A stretch of 64,000 bases of DNA from NCBI RefSeq assembly GCF_000002425.4, contig NC_037257.1, positions 15,786,847 through 15,850,846 of the forward strand. The letters run 5' to 3'. Shown piece after piece: positions 35,227 to 47,301 of this stretch (positions within the stretch are counted from its first letter, which is position 1; each line of letters opens with the position of its first letter). This DNA comes from Physcomitrium patens. Its lineage: Eukaryota; Streptophyta; Bryopsida; Funariales; Funariaceae. The notes under the pieces were generated by a model. That model saw only the letters and a program-made list of their open reading frames with translations, made no database searches and was not told where the DNA came from. Position numbers and translations under genes: made by a program.

Positions 35227-36562
35227 TGTCGTGTTGTAACACGAGTATACAGTGAAAATAAAAAGAAAGGGGAATTTTATTAATATTCAGTTACTTCGAA
35301 TATTGGGAACATCGACCAACTCCAGTACAAATACTGAGTGGTCAGGTTCAGTGACTCCGTTACAGTCAGCCGGGGCATACTGAAATGCCCCGTTCGATTC
35401 CAATAACGGGAGTCAGCAGGAAGAGAAGGACCAATTTACACGACGGGTTCGAGGAGCCAATTGGATCCAATTTCGATAATCCAATCCGGGTCCTCTTACC
35501 CAATATGAGACCTGTATTGGTGGGGCAACCCAATGCACTCTAGTTACGAGAAATCCAGGTCTTACTACGGGTCTTAGCCAATCTGACACGAGGACCAATT
35601 TGACCCAATTACGGGAACATCCAGGTTACTACGGGCATCTTTACCAATATAGGACCTGAATTGGTCAGGCGACTCAATGTGGTCCCGATTACGGGGTTCG
35701 ATTCTGTTTCAGGCTGTCCTGTTCTCTGTGCCGTCTCAGGGAACGTTGTTTTCGGTAAATGGATTTCTTAAAGGTAAAAACGGAAGAGAAAGTTTGGCGG
35801 CGAGAGCCAATTTTGGATCCAAGCTTGAGGTGGGAGCCAATTCCGGATCTAAGACGGAAGATTGAAGAAATTCAGAGGATAAGGTTAGGGGGGATAGAGT
35901 TTTGGGGGGTGTGGTTTTTTTTTGAGGAAAATCGGGGAAGGAAGGATTTTTTCAGGCTTCTGCAAGGTTACCAGTTCGGTTTTTTTTATTGGAGGTTTTA
36001 AAAGATCAAGGGAATTAGAGAGAGGAGCTTCATGCTTCGGGTCGGGGAAGGAAAGACATAGAATTTGGATTTTTCTTCTTCGTAGAATTTTGGGAAGACT
36101 GAGGCAATCGCTGCTGAAGTCAGTGTTGTAATGGTGAATCGGGATTTTTAAATGAAGTGGGTTTGAATACTCTTGACTGTTTTGTAAAATCGAGTTACGT
36201 CTGTGATTAAAGGATTAAAGGGGTGTCTATAGGATTGAGTATGCAGAGTGAATGAAATTTATTGAGTTAATCTAACAAGACAGTCAGTGGATACAAGATC
36301 GTAAGTACAAAGGGGTATTGAAGATTAACAGTTTGGGTTGTTCGGGATTCTCTATAACGTCTAGAGACCTATCGACTGGGGCAAAAAAGACTTCGACAAG
36401 CAGTCGAAGAGCACCCGTATAGATTTACGGTACATTATTGCAGTCGTTTATATTCCAGCAGTCAAAAACTGATAGACTGCTTGACTATCGGCGAATCTCC
36501 ATACTACCTTCTACAGCCAGACGCCCGGCACATTCTCGAGCAGGAAAGCATATAATACGACA
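35227..36562 (+). repeat. A-family LTR, younger (chimeric) subtype, at the array start
   Basis: 1,336 bp. Starts TGTCGTGTTGTAACACGAG and ends TAATACGACA; the terminal hexamers TGTCGT/ACGACA are inverted repeats. Similar to the LTR at 62,282-63,921 through most of its length. Its middle (35,345-35,870) is derived from family B gag sequence. Confidence 0.85.
35345..35870 (+). other. Family-B gag/protease-linker sequence captured in A LTR (array copy)
   Basis: From CAGTCAGCCGGGGCATACTG on, the LTR follows B from the last zinc-knuckle (about 31,665) into the linker around 31,960-32,170. For example, TCCCGATTACGGGGTTCGAT and the TTTCAGGCTGTCCTGTTCTC part match B near 32,068-32,110. A block containing CCAATATGAGACCTG...CCCAATG occurs twice (about 35,499 and 35,648), a duplication of about 150 bp that is absent from the LTR at 53,927. 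Confidence 0.75.
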
Positions 36563-36566
36563 TAAG

Positions 36567-36584
36567 TGGTGAACCCGACGTGAA
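36567..36584 (+). promoter_or_regulatory. A-family primer-binding site (tRNA-Trp type)
   Basis: TGGTGAACCCGACGTGAA starts 4 bp after the LTR end. It is complementary over 18 bases to the 3' end of plant nuclear tRNA-Trp as I recall it (TTCACGTCGGGTTCACCA with CCA). It recurs once per array unit at 1,117-bp intervals, with small variants. Confidence 0.7.
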
Positions 36585-36609
36585 AGCTTGAGGTAGAAGG
36601 TATTAGATT

Positions 36610-37248
36610 TTGGTTGATTTTATCTTTATTTTTATAGAAAACGAGAATAAAAATTTTGAAGGATTTTTGGGAGAAGTTTCTAGTGGGGAGTCTTCTAAAG
36701 GACAAGGTATGCACATGGATCCGTCTATTGCTAGTTTGTTTCAAGCCTTCTCATTGTCAATGCAGCAACAGCAAAGCAATGATCGAAAGGAAGCTTTGGC
36801 AACCAAAGCATTGCAAGCAGTGGTCAATAAAATTGATCAATTTGATGGGAGGAATATTTCAAGGTATTTAAGATGTTATGTTCGTGAAATGGAATTAAAT
36901 CGGGTTTCTGAGAAAAAAATGGTTGCACTATTTGGACTTGCCACGATACCGAAGATAAGGGACCTCATTACATCGATTACGGATCGTTGTGGGAATTCAT
37001 GGGAGGAATTTTCACATGCATTGAAAGACGAATATTTCTTGGAAGATGCTGATCGCGTTACTAAGAAGCTGTTTCTGGGATGGATTGAACGGCCCAATAA
37101 GAATTTGCAAGCAACAGAGCTACTAAGGAAATTAGAGAGAGGAGCTTCATGCTTCGGGTCAGGGAAGGAAAGACATAGAATTTGGATTTTTCTTCTTCAT
37201 AGAGTTTTAGGAAGACTGAGGCAATCGCTGCTGAAGTCAGTGTTGTAA
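36610..37248 (+). pseudogene. Array unit 1 gag-LTR fusion frame
   Basis: 212 codons. Gag start MHMDPSIASLFQAFSLSM, then KALQAVVNKIDQFDGRN, LRCYVREMELNRVSEKKM and FSHALKDEYFLEDADRVTKK, up to ATELLRKLE. The last about 40 codons come from LTR sequence read in the same frame (CFGSGKERHRIWIFLLHRVL). It carries the NSWEEF variant. Not a complete gag: no RNA-binding part. Confidence 0.7.
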
Positions 37249-37783
37249 TGGTGAATCGGGATTTTTAAATGAAGTGGGTTTGAATACTCTTGACTGTTTT
37301 GTAAAATCGAGTTACGTCTGTGATTGAAGGATTAAAGGGGTGTCTATAGGATTGAGTATGCAGAGTGAATGAAATTTATTGGGTTAATCTAACAGGACAG
37401 TCAGTGGATACAAGATCGTAAGTACAAAGGGGTATTGAAGATTAACAGTTTGGGTTGTTCGGGGTTCTCTATAACGTCTAGAGACCTATCGGCTGGGGCA
37501 AAAAGGACTTCGACAAGCAGTCGAAGAGCATCCGTATAGATTTACGATACATTGTTGTAGTCGTTTATATTCCAGCAGTCAAAAACTGATAGACTGCTTG
37601 ACTATCGGCGAATCTCCATACTACCTTCTACAGCCAGACGCCCGGCACGTTCTCGAGCAGGAAAGCACATAATACGACATAAGTGGTGAACCCGACGTGA
37701 AAGCTTGAGGTAGAAGGTATTGGATTTCGGTTGATTTTATCTTTATTTTTATAGAAAACGAGAATAAAAATTTTGAAGGATTT

Positions 37784-38365
37784 TTGGGAGAAGTTTCTAG
37801 TGGGGAGTCTTCTAAAGGACAAGGTATGCACATGGATCCGTCTATTGCTAGTTTGTTTCAAGCCTTCTCATTGTCAATGCAGCAACAGCAAAGCAATGAT
37901 CGAAAGGAAGCTTTGGCAACCAAAGCATTGCAAGCAGTGGTCAATAAAATTGATCAATTTGATGGGAGGAATATTTCAAGGTATTTAAGATGTTATGTTC
38001 GTGAAATGGAATTAAATCGGGTTTCTGAGAAAAAAATGGTTGCACTATTTGGACTTGCCACGATACCGAAGATAAGGGACCTCATTACATCGATTACGGA
38101 TCGTTGTGGGAATTCATGGAAGGATTTTTCACATGCATTGAAAGACGAATATTTCTTGGAAGATGCTGATCGCGTTACTAAGAAGCTGTTTCTGGGATGG
38201 ATTGAACGGCCCAATAAGAATTTGCAAGCAACAGAGCTACTAAGGAAATTAGAGAGAGGAGCTTCATGCTTCGGGTCAGGGAAGGAAAGACATAGAATTT
38301 GGATTTTTCTTCTTCGTAGAGTTTTGGGAAGATTGAGGCAATCGCTGCTGAAGTCAGTGTTGTAA
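37784..38365 (+). pseudogene. Array unit 2 gag-LTR fusion frame
   Basis: 193 codons. NSWKDF variant. Its LTR part belongs to the type with GCACGTTCTCGAGC and CACATAATACGAC, shared with units 4 and 7. Confidence 0.68.
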
Positions 38366-38843
38366 TGGTGAATCGGGATTTTTAAATGAAGTGGGTTTGA
38401 ATACTCTTGACTGTTTTGTAAAATCGAGTTACGTCTGTGATTGAAGGATTAAAGGGGTGTCTATAGGATTGAGTATGCAGAGTGAATGAAATTTATTGGG
38501 TTAATCTAACAGGACAGTCAGTGGATACAAGATCGTAAGTACAAAGGGGTATTGAAGATTAACAGTTTGGGTTGTTCGGGGTTCTCTATAACGTCTAGAG
38601 ACCTATCGGCTGGGACAAAAAGGACTTCGACAAGCAGTCGAAGACCACCCGTATAGATTTACGGTACATTGTTGCAGTCGTTTATATTCCAGCAGTCAAA
38701 AACTGATAGACTGCTTGATTATCGGCGAATCTCCATACTACCTTCTACAGCCAGGCGCCCGGCACATTCTCGAGCAGGAAAGCACGTAATACAACATAAG
38801 TGGTGAACTCGACGTGAAAGCTTGAGGTAGAAGGTATTGGATT

Positions 38844-39482
38844 TTGGTTGATTTTATCTTTATTTTTATAGAAAACGAGAATAAAAATTTTGAAGGATTT
38901 TTGGGAGAAGTTTCTAGTGAGGAGTCTTCTAAAGGACAAGGTATGCACATGGATCCGTCTATTGCTAGTTTGTTTCAAGCCTTCTCATTGTCAATGCAGC
39001 AACAGCAAAGCAATGATCGAAAGGAAGCTTTGGCAACCAAAGCATTGCAAGCAGTGGTCAATAAAATTGATCAATTTGATGGGAGGAATATTTCAAGGTA
39101 TTTAAGATGTTATGTTCGTGAAATGGAATTAAATCGGGTTTCTGAGAAAAAAATGGTTGCACTATTTGGACTTGCCACGATACCGGAGATAAAGGACCAC
39201 ATTACATCGATTACGGATCGTCGTGGGAATTCATGGAAGGATTTGTCACATGCATTGAAAGACGAATATTTCTTGGAAGATGCTGATCGCGTTACTAAGA
39301 AGCTGTTTCTGGGATGGATTGAACGGCCCAATAAGAATTTGCAAGCAACAGAGCTACTAAGGAAATTAGAGAGAAGAGCCTCATGCTTCGGGTCGGGGAA
39401 GGAAAGACATAGAATTTGGATTTTTCTTCTTCGTAGAGTTTTAGGAAGACTGAGGCAATCGCTGCTGAAGTCAGTGTTGTAA
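38844..39482 (+). pseudogene. Array unit 3 gag-LTR fusion frame
   Basis: 212 codons. Most diverged gag part (PEIKDHITSITDRRGNSWKD). The LTR and leader share with unit 5 the markers CAGGCGCCCGG, CGTAATACAAC and SSEESSKG. Confidence 0.68.
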
Positions 39483-40017
39483 TGGTGAATCGGGATTTTT
39501 AAATGAAGTGGGTTTGAATACTCTTGACTGTTTTGTAAAATCGAGTTACGTCTGTGATTGAAGGATTAAAGGGGTGTCTATAGGATTGAGTATGCAGAGT
39601 GAATGAAATTTATTGGGTTAATCTAACAGGACAGTCAGTGGATACAAGATCGTAAGTACAAAGGGGTATTGAAGATTAACAGTTTGGGTTGTTCGGGGTT
39701 CTCTATAACGTCTAGAGACCTATCGACTGGGGCAAAAAGGACTTCGACAAGCAGTCGAGGAGCACCCGTATAGATTTACGATACATTGTTGTAGTCGTTT
39801 ATATTCCAGCAGTCAAAAACTGATAGACTGCTTGACTATCGGCGAATCTCCATACTACCTTCTACAGCCAGACGCCCGGCACGTTCTCGAGCAGGAAAGC
39901 ACATAATACGACATAAGTGGTGAACCCGACGTGAAAGCTTGAGGTAGAAGGTATTGGATTTCGGTTGATTTTATCTTTATTTTTATAGGAAACGAGAATA
40001 AAAATTTTGAAGGATTT

Positions 40018-40599
40018 TTGGGAGAAGTTTCTAGTGGGGAGTCTTCTAAAGGACAAGGTATGCACATGGATCCGTCTATTGCTAGTTTGTTTCAAGCCTT
40101 CTCATTGTCAATGCAGCAACAGCAAAGTAATGATCGAAAGGAAGCTTTGGCAACCAAAGCATTGCAAGCAGTGGTCAATAAAATTGATCAATTTGATGGG
40201 AGGAATATTTCAAGGTATTTAAGATGTTATGTTCGTGAAATGGAATTAAATCGGGTTTCTGAGAAAAAAATGGTTGCACTATTTGGACTTGCCACGATAC
40301 CGAAGATAAGGGACCTCATTACATCGATTACGGATCGTTGTGGGAATTCATGGGAGGAATTTTCACATGCATTGAAAGACGAATATTTCTTGGAAGATGC
40401 TGATCGCGTTACTAAGAAGCTGTTTCTGGGATGGATTGAACGGCCCAATAAGAATTTGCAAGCAACAGAGCTACTAAGGAAATTAGAGAGAGGAGCTTCA
40501 TGCTTCGGGTCAGGGAAGGAAAGACATAGAATTTGGATTTTTCTTCTTCGTAGAGTTTTGGGAAGATTGAGGCAATCGCTGCTGAAGTCAGTGTTGTAA
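40018..40599 (+). pseudogene. Array unit 4 gag-LTR fusion frame
   Basis: 193 codons. NSWEEF variant with a unit-2-type LTR part, so unit 4 mixes markers of units 1 and 2. Confidence 0.68.
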
Positions 40600-41077
40600 T
40601 GGTGAATCGGGATTTTTAAATGAAGTGGGTTTGAATACTCTTGACTGTTTTGTAAAATCGAGTTACGTCTGTGATTGAAGGATTAAAGGGGTGTCTATAG
40701 GATTGAGTATGCAGAGTGAATGAAATTTATTGGGTTAATCTAACAGGACAGTCAGTGGATACAAGATCGTAAGTACAAAGGGGTATTGAAGATTAACAGT
40801 TTGGGTTGTTCGGGGTTCTCTATAACGTCTAGAGACCTATCGGCTGGGGCAAAAAGGACTTCGACAAGCAGTCCAAGAGCACCCGTATAGATTTACGGTA
40901 CATTGTTGCAGTCGTTTATATTCCAGCAGTCAAAAACTGATAGACTGCTTGACTATCAGCGAATCTCCATACTACCTTCTACAGCCAGGCGCCCGGCACA
41001 TTCTCGAGCAGGAAAGCACGTAATACAACATAAGTGGTGAACTCGACGTGAAAGCTTGAGGTAGAAGGTATTGGATT

Positions 41078-41716
41078 TTGGTTGATTTTATCTTTATTTT
41101 TATAGAAAACGAGAATAAAAATTTTGAAGGATTTTTGGGAGAAGTTTCTAGTGAGGAGTCTTCTAAAGGACAAGGTATGCACATGGATCCGTCTATTGCT
41201 AGTTTGTTTCAAGCCTTCTCATTGTCAATGCAGCAACAGCAAAGCAATGATCGAAAGGAAGCTTTGGCAACCAAAGCATTGCAAGCAGTGGTCAATAAAA
41301 TTGATCAATTTGATGGGAGGAATATTTCAAGGTATTTAAGATGTTATGTTCGTGAAATGGAATTAAATCGGGTTTCTGAGAAAAAAATGGTTGCACTATT
41401 TGGACTTGCCACGATACCGAAGATAAGGGACCTCATTACATCGATTACGGATCGTTGTGGGAATTCATGGAAGGATTTTTCACATGCATTGAAAGACGAA
41501 TATTTCTTGGAAGATGCTGATCGCGTTACTAAGAAGCTGTTTCTGGGATGGATTGAACGGCCCAATAAGAATTTGCAAGCAACAGAGCTACTAAGCAAAT
41601 TAGAAAGAAGAGCTTCATGCTTCGGGTCGGGGAAGGAAAGACATAGAATTTGGATTTTTCTTCTTCGTAGAGTTTTGGGAAGACTGAGGCAATCGCTGCT
41701 GAAGTCAGTGTTGTAA
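41078..41716 (+). pseudogene. Array unit 5 gag-LTR fusion frame
   Basis: 212 codons. Unit-3-type leader (SSEESSKG) but NSWKDF gag and LLSKLERR at the junction, which links it to units 7 and 8. Confidence 0.68.
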
Positions 41717-42194
41717 TGGTGAATCGGGATTTTTAAATGAAGTGGGTTTGAATACTCTTGACTATTTTGTAAAATCGAGTTACGTCTGTGATTGAAGGAT
41801 TAAAGGGGTGTCTATAGGATTGAGTATGCAGAGTGAATGAAATTTATTGGGTTAATCTAACAGGACAGTCAGTGGATACAAGATCGTAAGTACAAAGGGG
41901 TATTGAAGATTAACAGTTTGGGTTGTTCGGGGTTCTCTATAACGTCTAGAGACCTATCGGCTGGGACAAAAAGGACTTCGACAAGCAGTCGAAGAGCATC
42001 CGTATAGATTTACGGTACATTGTTGCAGTCGTTTATATTCTAGCAGTCAAAAACTGATAGACTGCTTGACTATTGGCGAATCTCCATACTACCTTCTACA
42101 GCCAGACGCCCGGCACATTCTCGAGCAGGAAAGCACGTAATACCACATAAGTGGTGAACCCGACGTGAAAGCTTGAGGTAGAAGGTATTGGATT

Positions 42195-42833
42195 TTGGTT
42201 GATTTTATCTTTATTTTTATAGAAAACGAGAATAAAAATTTTGAAGGATTTTTGGGAGAAGTTTCTAGTGGGGAGTCTTCTAAAGGACAAGGTATGCACA
42301 TGGATCCGTCTATTGCTAGTTTGTTTCAAGCCTTCTCATTGTCAATGCAGCAACAGCAAAGCAATGATCGAAAGGAAGCTTTGGCAACCAAAGCATTGCA
42401 AGCAGTGGTCAATAAAATTGATCAATTTGATGGGAGGAATATTTCAAGGTATTTAAGATGTTATGTTCGTGAAATGGAATTAAATCGGGTTTCTGAGAAA
42501 AAAATGGTTGCACTATTTGGACTTGCCACGATACCGAAGATAAGGGACCTCATTACATCGATTACGGATCGTTGTGGGAATTCATGGAAGGATTTTTCAC
42601 ATGCATTGAAAGACGAATATTTCTTGGAAGATGCTGATCGCGTTACTAAGAAGCTGTTTCTGGGATGGATTGAACGGCCCAATAAGAATTTGCAAGCAAC
42701 AGAGCTACTAAGGAAATTAGAGAGAAGAGCCTCATGCTTCGGGTCGGGGAAGGAAAGACATAGAATTTGGATTTTTCTTCTTCGTAGAGTTTTAGGAAGA
42801 CTGAGGCAATCGCTGCTGAAGTCAGTGTTGTAA
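42195..42833 (+). pseudogene. Array unit 6 gag-LTR fusion frame
   Basis: 212 codons. NSWKDF variant; private LTR marker GTAATACCACATAAG just before the primer site. Confidence 0.68.
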
Positions 42834-43357
42834 TGGTGAATCGGGATTTTTAAATGAAGTGGGTTTGAATACTCTTGACTGTTTTGTAAAATCGAGTTAC
42901 GTCTGTGATTGAAGGATTAAAGGGGTGTCTATAGGATTGAGTATGCAGAGTGAATGAAATTTATTGGGTTAATCTAACAGGACAGTCAGTGGATACAAGA
43001 TCGTAAGTACAAAGGGGTATTGAAGATTAACAGTTTGGGTTGTTCGGGGTTCTCTATAACGTCTAGAGACCTATCGGCTGGGGCAAAAAGGACTTCGACA
43101 AGCAGTCGAAGAGCATCCGTATAGATTTACGATACATTGTTGTAGTCGTTTATATTCCAGCAGTCAAAAACTGATAGACTGCTTGACTATCGGCGAATCT
43201 CCATACTACCTTCTACAGCCAGACGCCCGGCACGTTCTCGAGCAGGAAAGCACATAATACGACATAAGTGGTGAACCCGACGTGAAAGCTTGAGGTAGAA
43301 GGTATTGGATTTCGGTTGATTTTATCTTTATTTTTATAGAAAACGAGAATAAAAATT

Positions 43358-43950
43358 TTGAAGGATTTTTGGGAGAAGTTTCTAGTGGGGAGTCTTCTAA
43401 AGGACAAGGTATGCACATGGATCCGTCTATTGCTAGTTTGTTTCAAGCCTTCTCATTGTCAATGTAGCAACAGCAAAGCAATGATCGAAAGGAAGCTTTG
43501 GCAACCAAAGCATTGCAAGCAGTGGTCAATAAAATTGATCAATTTGATGGGAGGAATATTTCAAGGTATTTAAGATGTTATGTTCGTGAAATGGAATTAA
43601 ATCGGGTTTCTGAGAAAAAAATGGTTGCACTATTTGGACTTGCCACGATACCGAAGATAAGGGACCTCATTACATCGATTACGGATCGTTGTGGGAATTC
43701 ATGGGAGGAATTTTCACATGCATTGAAAGACGAATATTTCTTGGAAGATGCTGATCGCGTTACTAAGAAGCTGTTTCTGGGATGGATTGAACGGCCCAAT
43801 AAGAATTTGCAAGCAACAGAGCTACTAAGCAAATTAGAAAGAAGAGCTTCATGCTTCGGGTCAGGGAAGGAAAGACATAGAATTTGGATTTTTCTTCTTC
43901 GTAGAGTTTTAGGAAGACTGAGGCAATCGCTGCTGAAGTCAGTGTTGTAA
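43358..43950 (+). pseudogene. Array unit 7 gag-LTR fusion frame
   Basis: Same layout; the longest open part is 150 codons (43,498-43,950). NSWEEF variant, unit-2-type LTR part, and LLSKLERR junction shared with units 5 and 8. Confidence 0.65.
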
Positions 43951-44428
43951 TGGTGAATCGGGATTTTTAAATGAAGTGGGTTTGAATACTCTTAACTGTT
44001 TTGTAAAATCGAGTTACGTCTGTGATTGAAGGATTAAAGGGGTGTCTATAGGATTGAGTATGCAGAGTGAATGAAATTTATTGGGTTAATCTAACAGGAC
44101 AGTCAGTGGATACAAGATCGTAAGTACAAAGGGGTATTGAAGATTAACAGTTTGGGTTGTTCGGGGTTCTCTATAACGTCTAGAGACCTATCGGCTGGGG
44201 CAAAAAGGACTTCGACAAGCAGTCAAAGAGCACCCGTATAGATTTACGATACATTGTTGTAGTCGTTTATATTCCAGCAGTCAAAAACTGATAGACTGCT
44301 TGACTATCAGCGAATCTCCATACTACCTTCTACAGCCAGACGCCCGGCACATTCTCGAGCAGGAAAGCACGTAATACGACATAAGTGGTGATCCCGACGT
44401 GAAAGCTTGAGGTAGAAGGTATTGGATT

Positions 44429-45067
44429 TTGGTTGATTTTATCTTTATTTTTATAGAAAACGAGAATAAAAATTTTGAAGGATTTTTGGGAGAAGTTTCT
44501 AGTGGGGAGTCTTCTAAAGGACAAGGTATGCACATGGATCCGTCTATTGCTAGTTTGTTTCAAGCCTTCTCATTGTCAATGCAGCAACAGCAAAGCAATG
44601 ATCGAAAGGAAGCTTTGGCAACCAAAGCATTGCAAGCAGTGGTCAATAAAATTGATCAATTTGATGGGAGGAATATTTCAAGGTATTTAAGATGTTATGT
44701 TCGTGAAATGGAATTAAATCGGGTTTCTGAGAAAAAAATGGTTGCACTATTTGGACTTGCCACGATACCGAAGATAAGGGACCTCATTACATCGATTACG
44801 GATCGTTGTGGGAATTCATGGAAGGATTTTTCACATGCATTGAAAGACGAATATTTCTTGGAAGATGCTGATCGCGTTACTAAGAAGCTGTTTCTGGGAT
44901 GGATTGAACGGCCCAATAAGAATTTGCAAGCAACAGAGCTACTAAGCAAATTAGAAAGAAGAGCTTCATGCTTCGGGTCAGGGAAGGAAAGACATAGAAT
45001 TTGGATTTTTCTTCTTCGTAGAGTTTTAGGAAGACTGAGGCAATCGCTGCTGAAGTCAGTGTTGTAA
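44429..45067 (+). pseudogene. Array unit 8 gag-LTR fusion frame
   Basis: 212 codons. NSWKDF with LLSKLERR; LTR type with GCACATTCTCGAGC and GTAATACGAC, shared with units 9 and 10. Confidence 0.68.
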
Positions 45068-45602
45068 TGGTGAATCGGGATTTTTAAATGAAGTGGGTTT
45101 GAATACTCTTGACTGTTTTGTAAAATCGAGTTACGTCTGTGATTGAAGGATTAAAGGGGTGTCTATAGGATTGAGTATGCGGAGTGAATGAAATTTATTG
45201 GATTAATCTAACAGGACAGTCAGTGGATACAAGATCGTAAGTACAAAGGGGTATTGAAGATTAACAGTTTGGGTTGTTCGGGGTTCTCTATAACGTCTAG
45301 AGACCTATCGGCTGGGGCAAAAAGGACTTCGACAAGCAGTCGAAGAGCACCCGTATAGATTTACGGTACATTGTTGCAGTCGTTTATATTCCAGCAGTCA
45401 AAAACTGATAGACTGCTTGACTATCAGCGAATCTCCATACTACCTTCTACAGCCAGACGCCCGGCACATTCTCGAGCAGGAAAGCACGTAATACGACATA
45501 AGTGGTTAACCCGACGTGAAAGCTTGAGGTAGAAGGTATTGGATTTCGGTTGATTTTATCTTTATTTTTATAGAAAACGAGAATAAAAATTTTGAAGGAT
45601 TT

Positions 45603-46184
45603 TTGGGAGAAGTTTCTAGTGGGGAGTCTTCTAAAGGACAAGGTATGCACATGGATCCGTCTATTGCTAGTTTGTTTCAAGCCTTCTCATTGTCAATGCA
45701 GCAACAGCAAAGCAATGATCGAAAGGAAGCTTTGGCAACCAAAGCATTGCAAGCAGTGGTCAATAAAATTGATCAATTTGATGGGAGGAATATTTCAAGG
45801 TATTTAAGATGTTATGTTCGTGAAATGGAATTAAATCGGGTTTCTGAGAAAAAAATGGTTGCACTATTTGGACTTGCCACGATACCGAAGATAAGGGACC
45901 TCATTACATCGATTACGGATCGTTGTGGGAATTCATGGAAGGATTTTTCACATGCATTGAAAGACGAATATTTCTTGGAAGATGCTGATCGCGTTACTAA
46001 GAAGCTGTTTCTGGGATGGATTGAACGGCCCAATAAGAATTTGCAAGCAACAGAGCTACTAAGGAAATTAGAGAGAGGAGCTTCATGCTTCGGGTCGGAG
46101 AAGGAAAGACATAGAATTTGGATTTTTCTTCTTCGTAGAGTTTTGGGAAGACTGAGGCAATCGCTGCTGAAGTCAGTGTTGTAA
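45603..46184 (+). pseudogene. Array unit 9 gag-LTR fusion frame
   Basis: 193 codons. NSWKDF, LLRKLERG and the marker CFGSEKERH, shared only with unit 10. Confidence 0.68.
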
Positions 46185-46719
46185 TGGTGAATCGGGATTT
46201 TTAAATGAAGTGGGTTTGAATACTCTTGACTGTTTTGTAAAATCGAGTTACGTCTGTGATTGAAGGATTAAAGGGGTGTCTATAGGATTGAGTATGCAGA
46301 GTGAATGAAATTTATTGGGTTAATCTAACAAGACAGTCAGTGGATACAAGATCGTAAGTACAAAGGGGTATTGAAGATTAACAGTTTGGGTTGTTCGGGG
46401 TTCTCTATAACGTCTAGAGACCTATCGGCTGGGGCAAAAAGGACTTCGACAAGCAGTCAAAGAGCACCCGTATAGATTTACGGTACATTGTTGCAGTCGT
46501 TTATATTCCAGCAGTCAAAAACTGATAGACTGCTTGACTATCAGCGAATCTCCATACTACCTTCTACAGCCAGACGCCCGGCACATTCTCGAGCAGGAAA
46601 GCACGTAATACGACATAAGTGGTGAACCCGACGTGAAAGCTTGAGGTAGAAGGTATTGGATTTCGGTTGATTTTATCTTTATTTTTATAGAAAACGAGAA
46701 TAAAAATTTTGAAGGATTT

Positions 46720-47301
46720 TTGGGAGAAGTTTCTAGTGGGGAGTCTTCTAAAGGACAAGGTATGCACATGGATCCGTCTATTGCTAGTTTGTTTCAAGCC
46801 TTCTCATTGTCAATGCAGCAACAGCAAAGCAATGATCGAAAGGAAGCTTTGGCAACCAAAGCATTGCAAGCAGTGGTCAATAAAATTGATCAATTTGATG
46901 GGAGGAATATTTCAAGGTATTTAAGATGTTATGTTCGTGAAATGGAATTAAATCGGGTTTCTGAGAAAAAAATGGTTGCACTATTTGGACTTGCCACGAT
47001 ACCGGAGATAAGGGACCACATTACATCGATTACGGATCGTTGTGGGAATTCATGGAAGGATTTTTCACATGCATTGAAAGACGAATATTTCTTGGAAGAT
47101 GTTGATCACGTTACTAAGAAGTTGTTTCTGGGATGGATTGAACGGCCCAATAAGAATTTGCAAGCAACAGAGCTACTAAGGAAATTAGAGAGAGGAGCTT
47201 CATGCTTCGGGTCGGAGAAGGAAAGACATAGAATTTGGATTTTTCTTCTTCGTAGAGTTTTGGGAAGACTGAGGCAATCGGTGCTGAAGTCAGTGTTGTA
47301 A
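46720..47301 (+). pseudogene. Array unit 10 gag-LTR fusion frame
   Basis: 193 codons. Most diverged of the right-hand units (PEIRDHI, EDVDHVTKK); CFGSEKERH as in unit 9. A partial unit made only of LTR (47,184-47,732) follows and closes the array. Confidence 0.68.

Noticed and set aside
36511-46797. Minus-strand frames of about 70-84 residues recurring once per array unit (for example 36,511-36,744)
   Set aside because: They are antisense shadows that repeat because the unit repeats. They overlap the gag frame, have no recognisable motif, and contribute nothing beyond the array itself.
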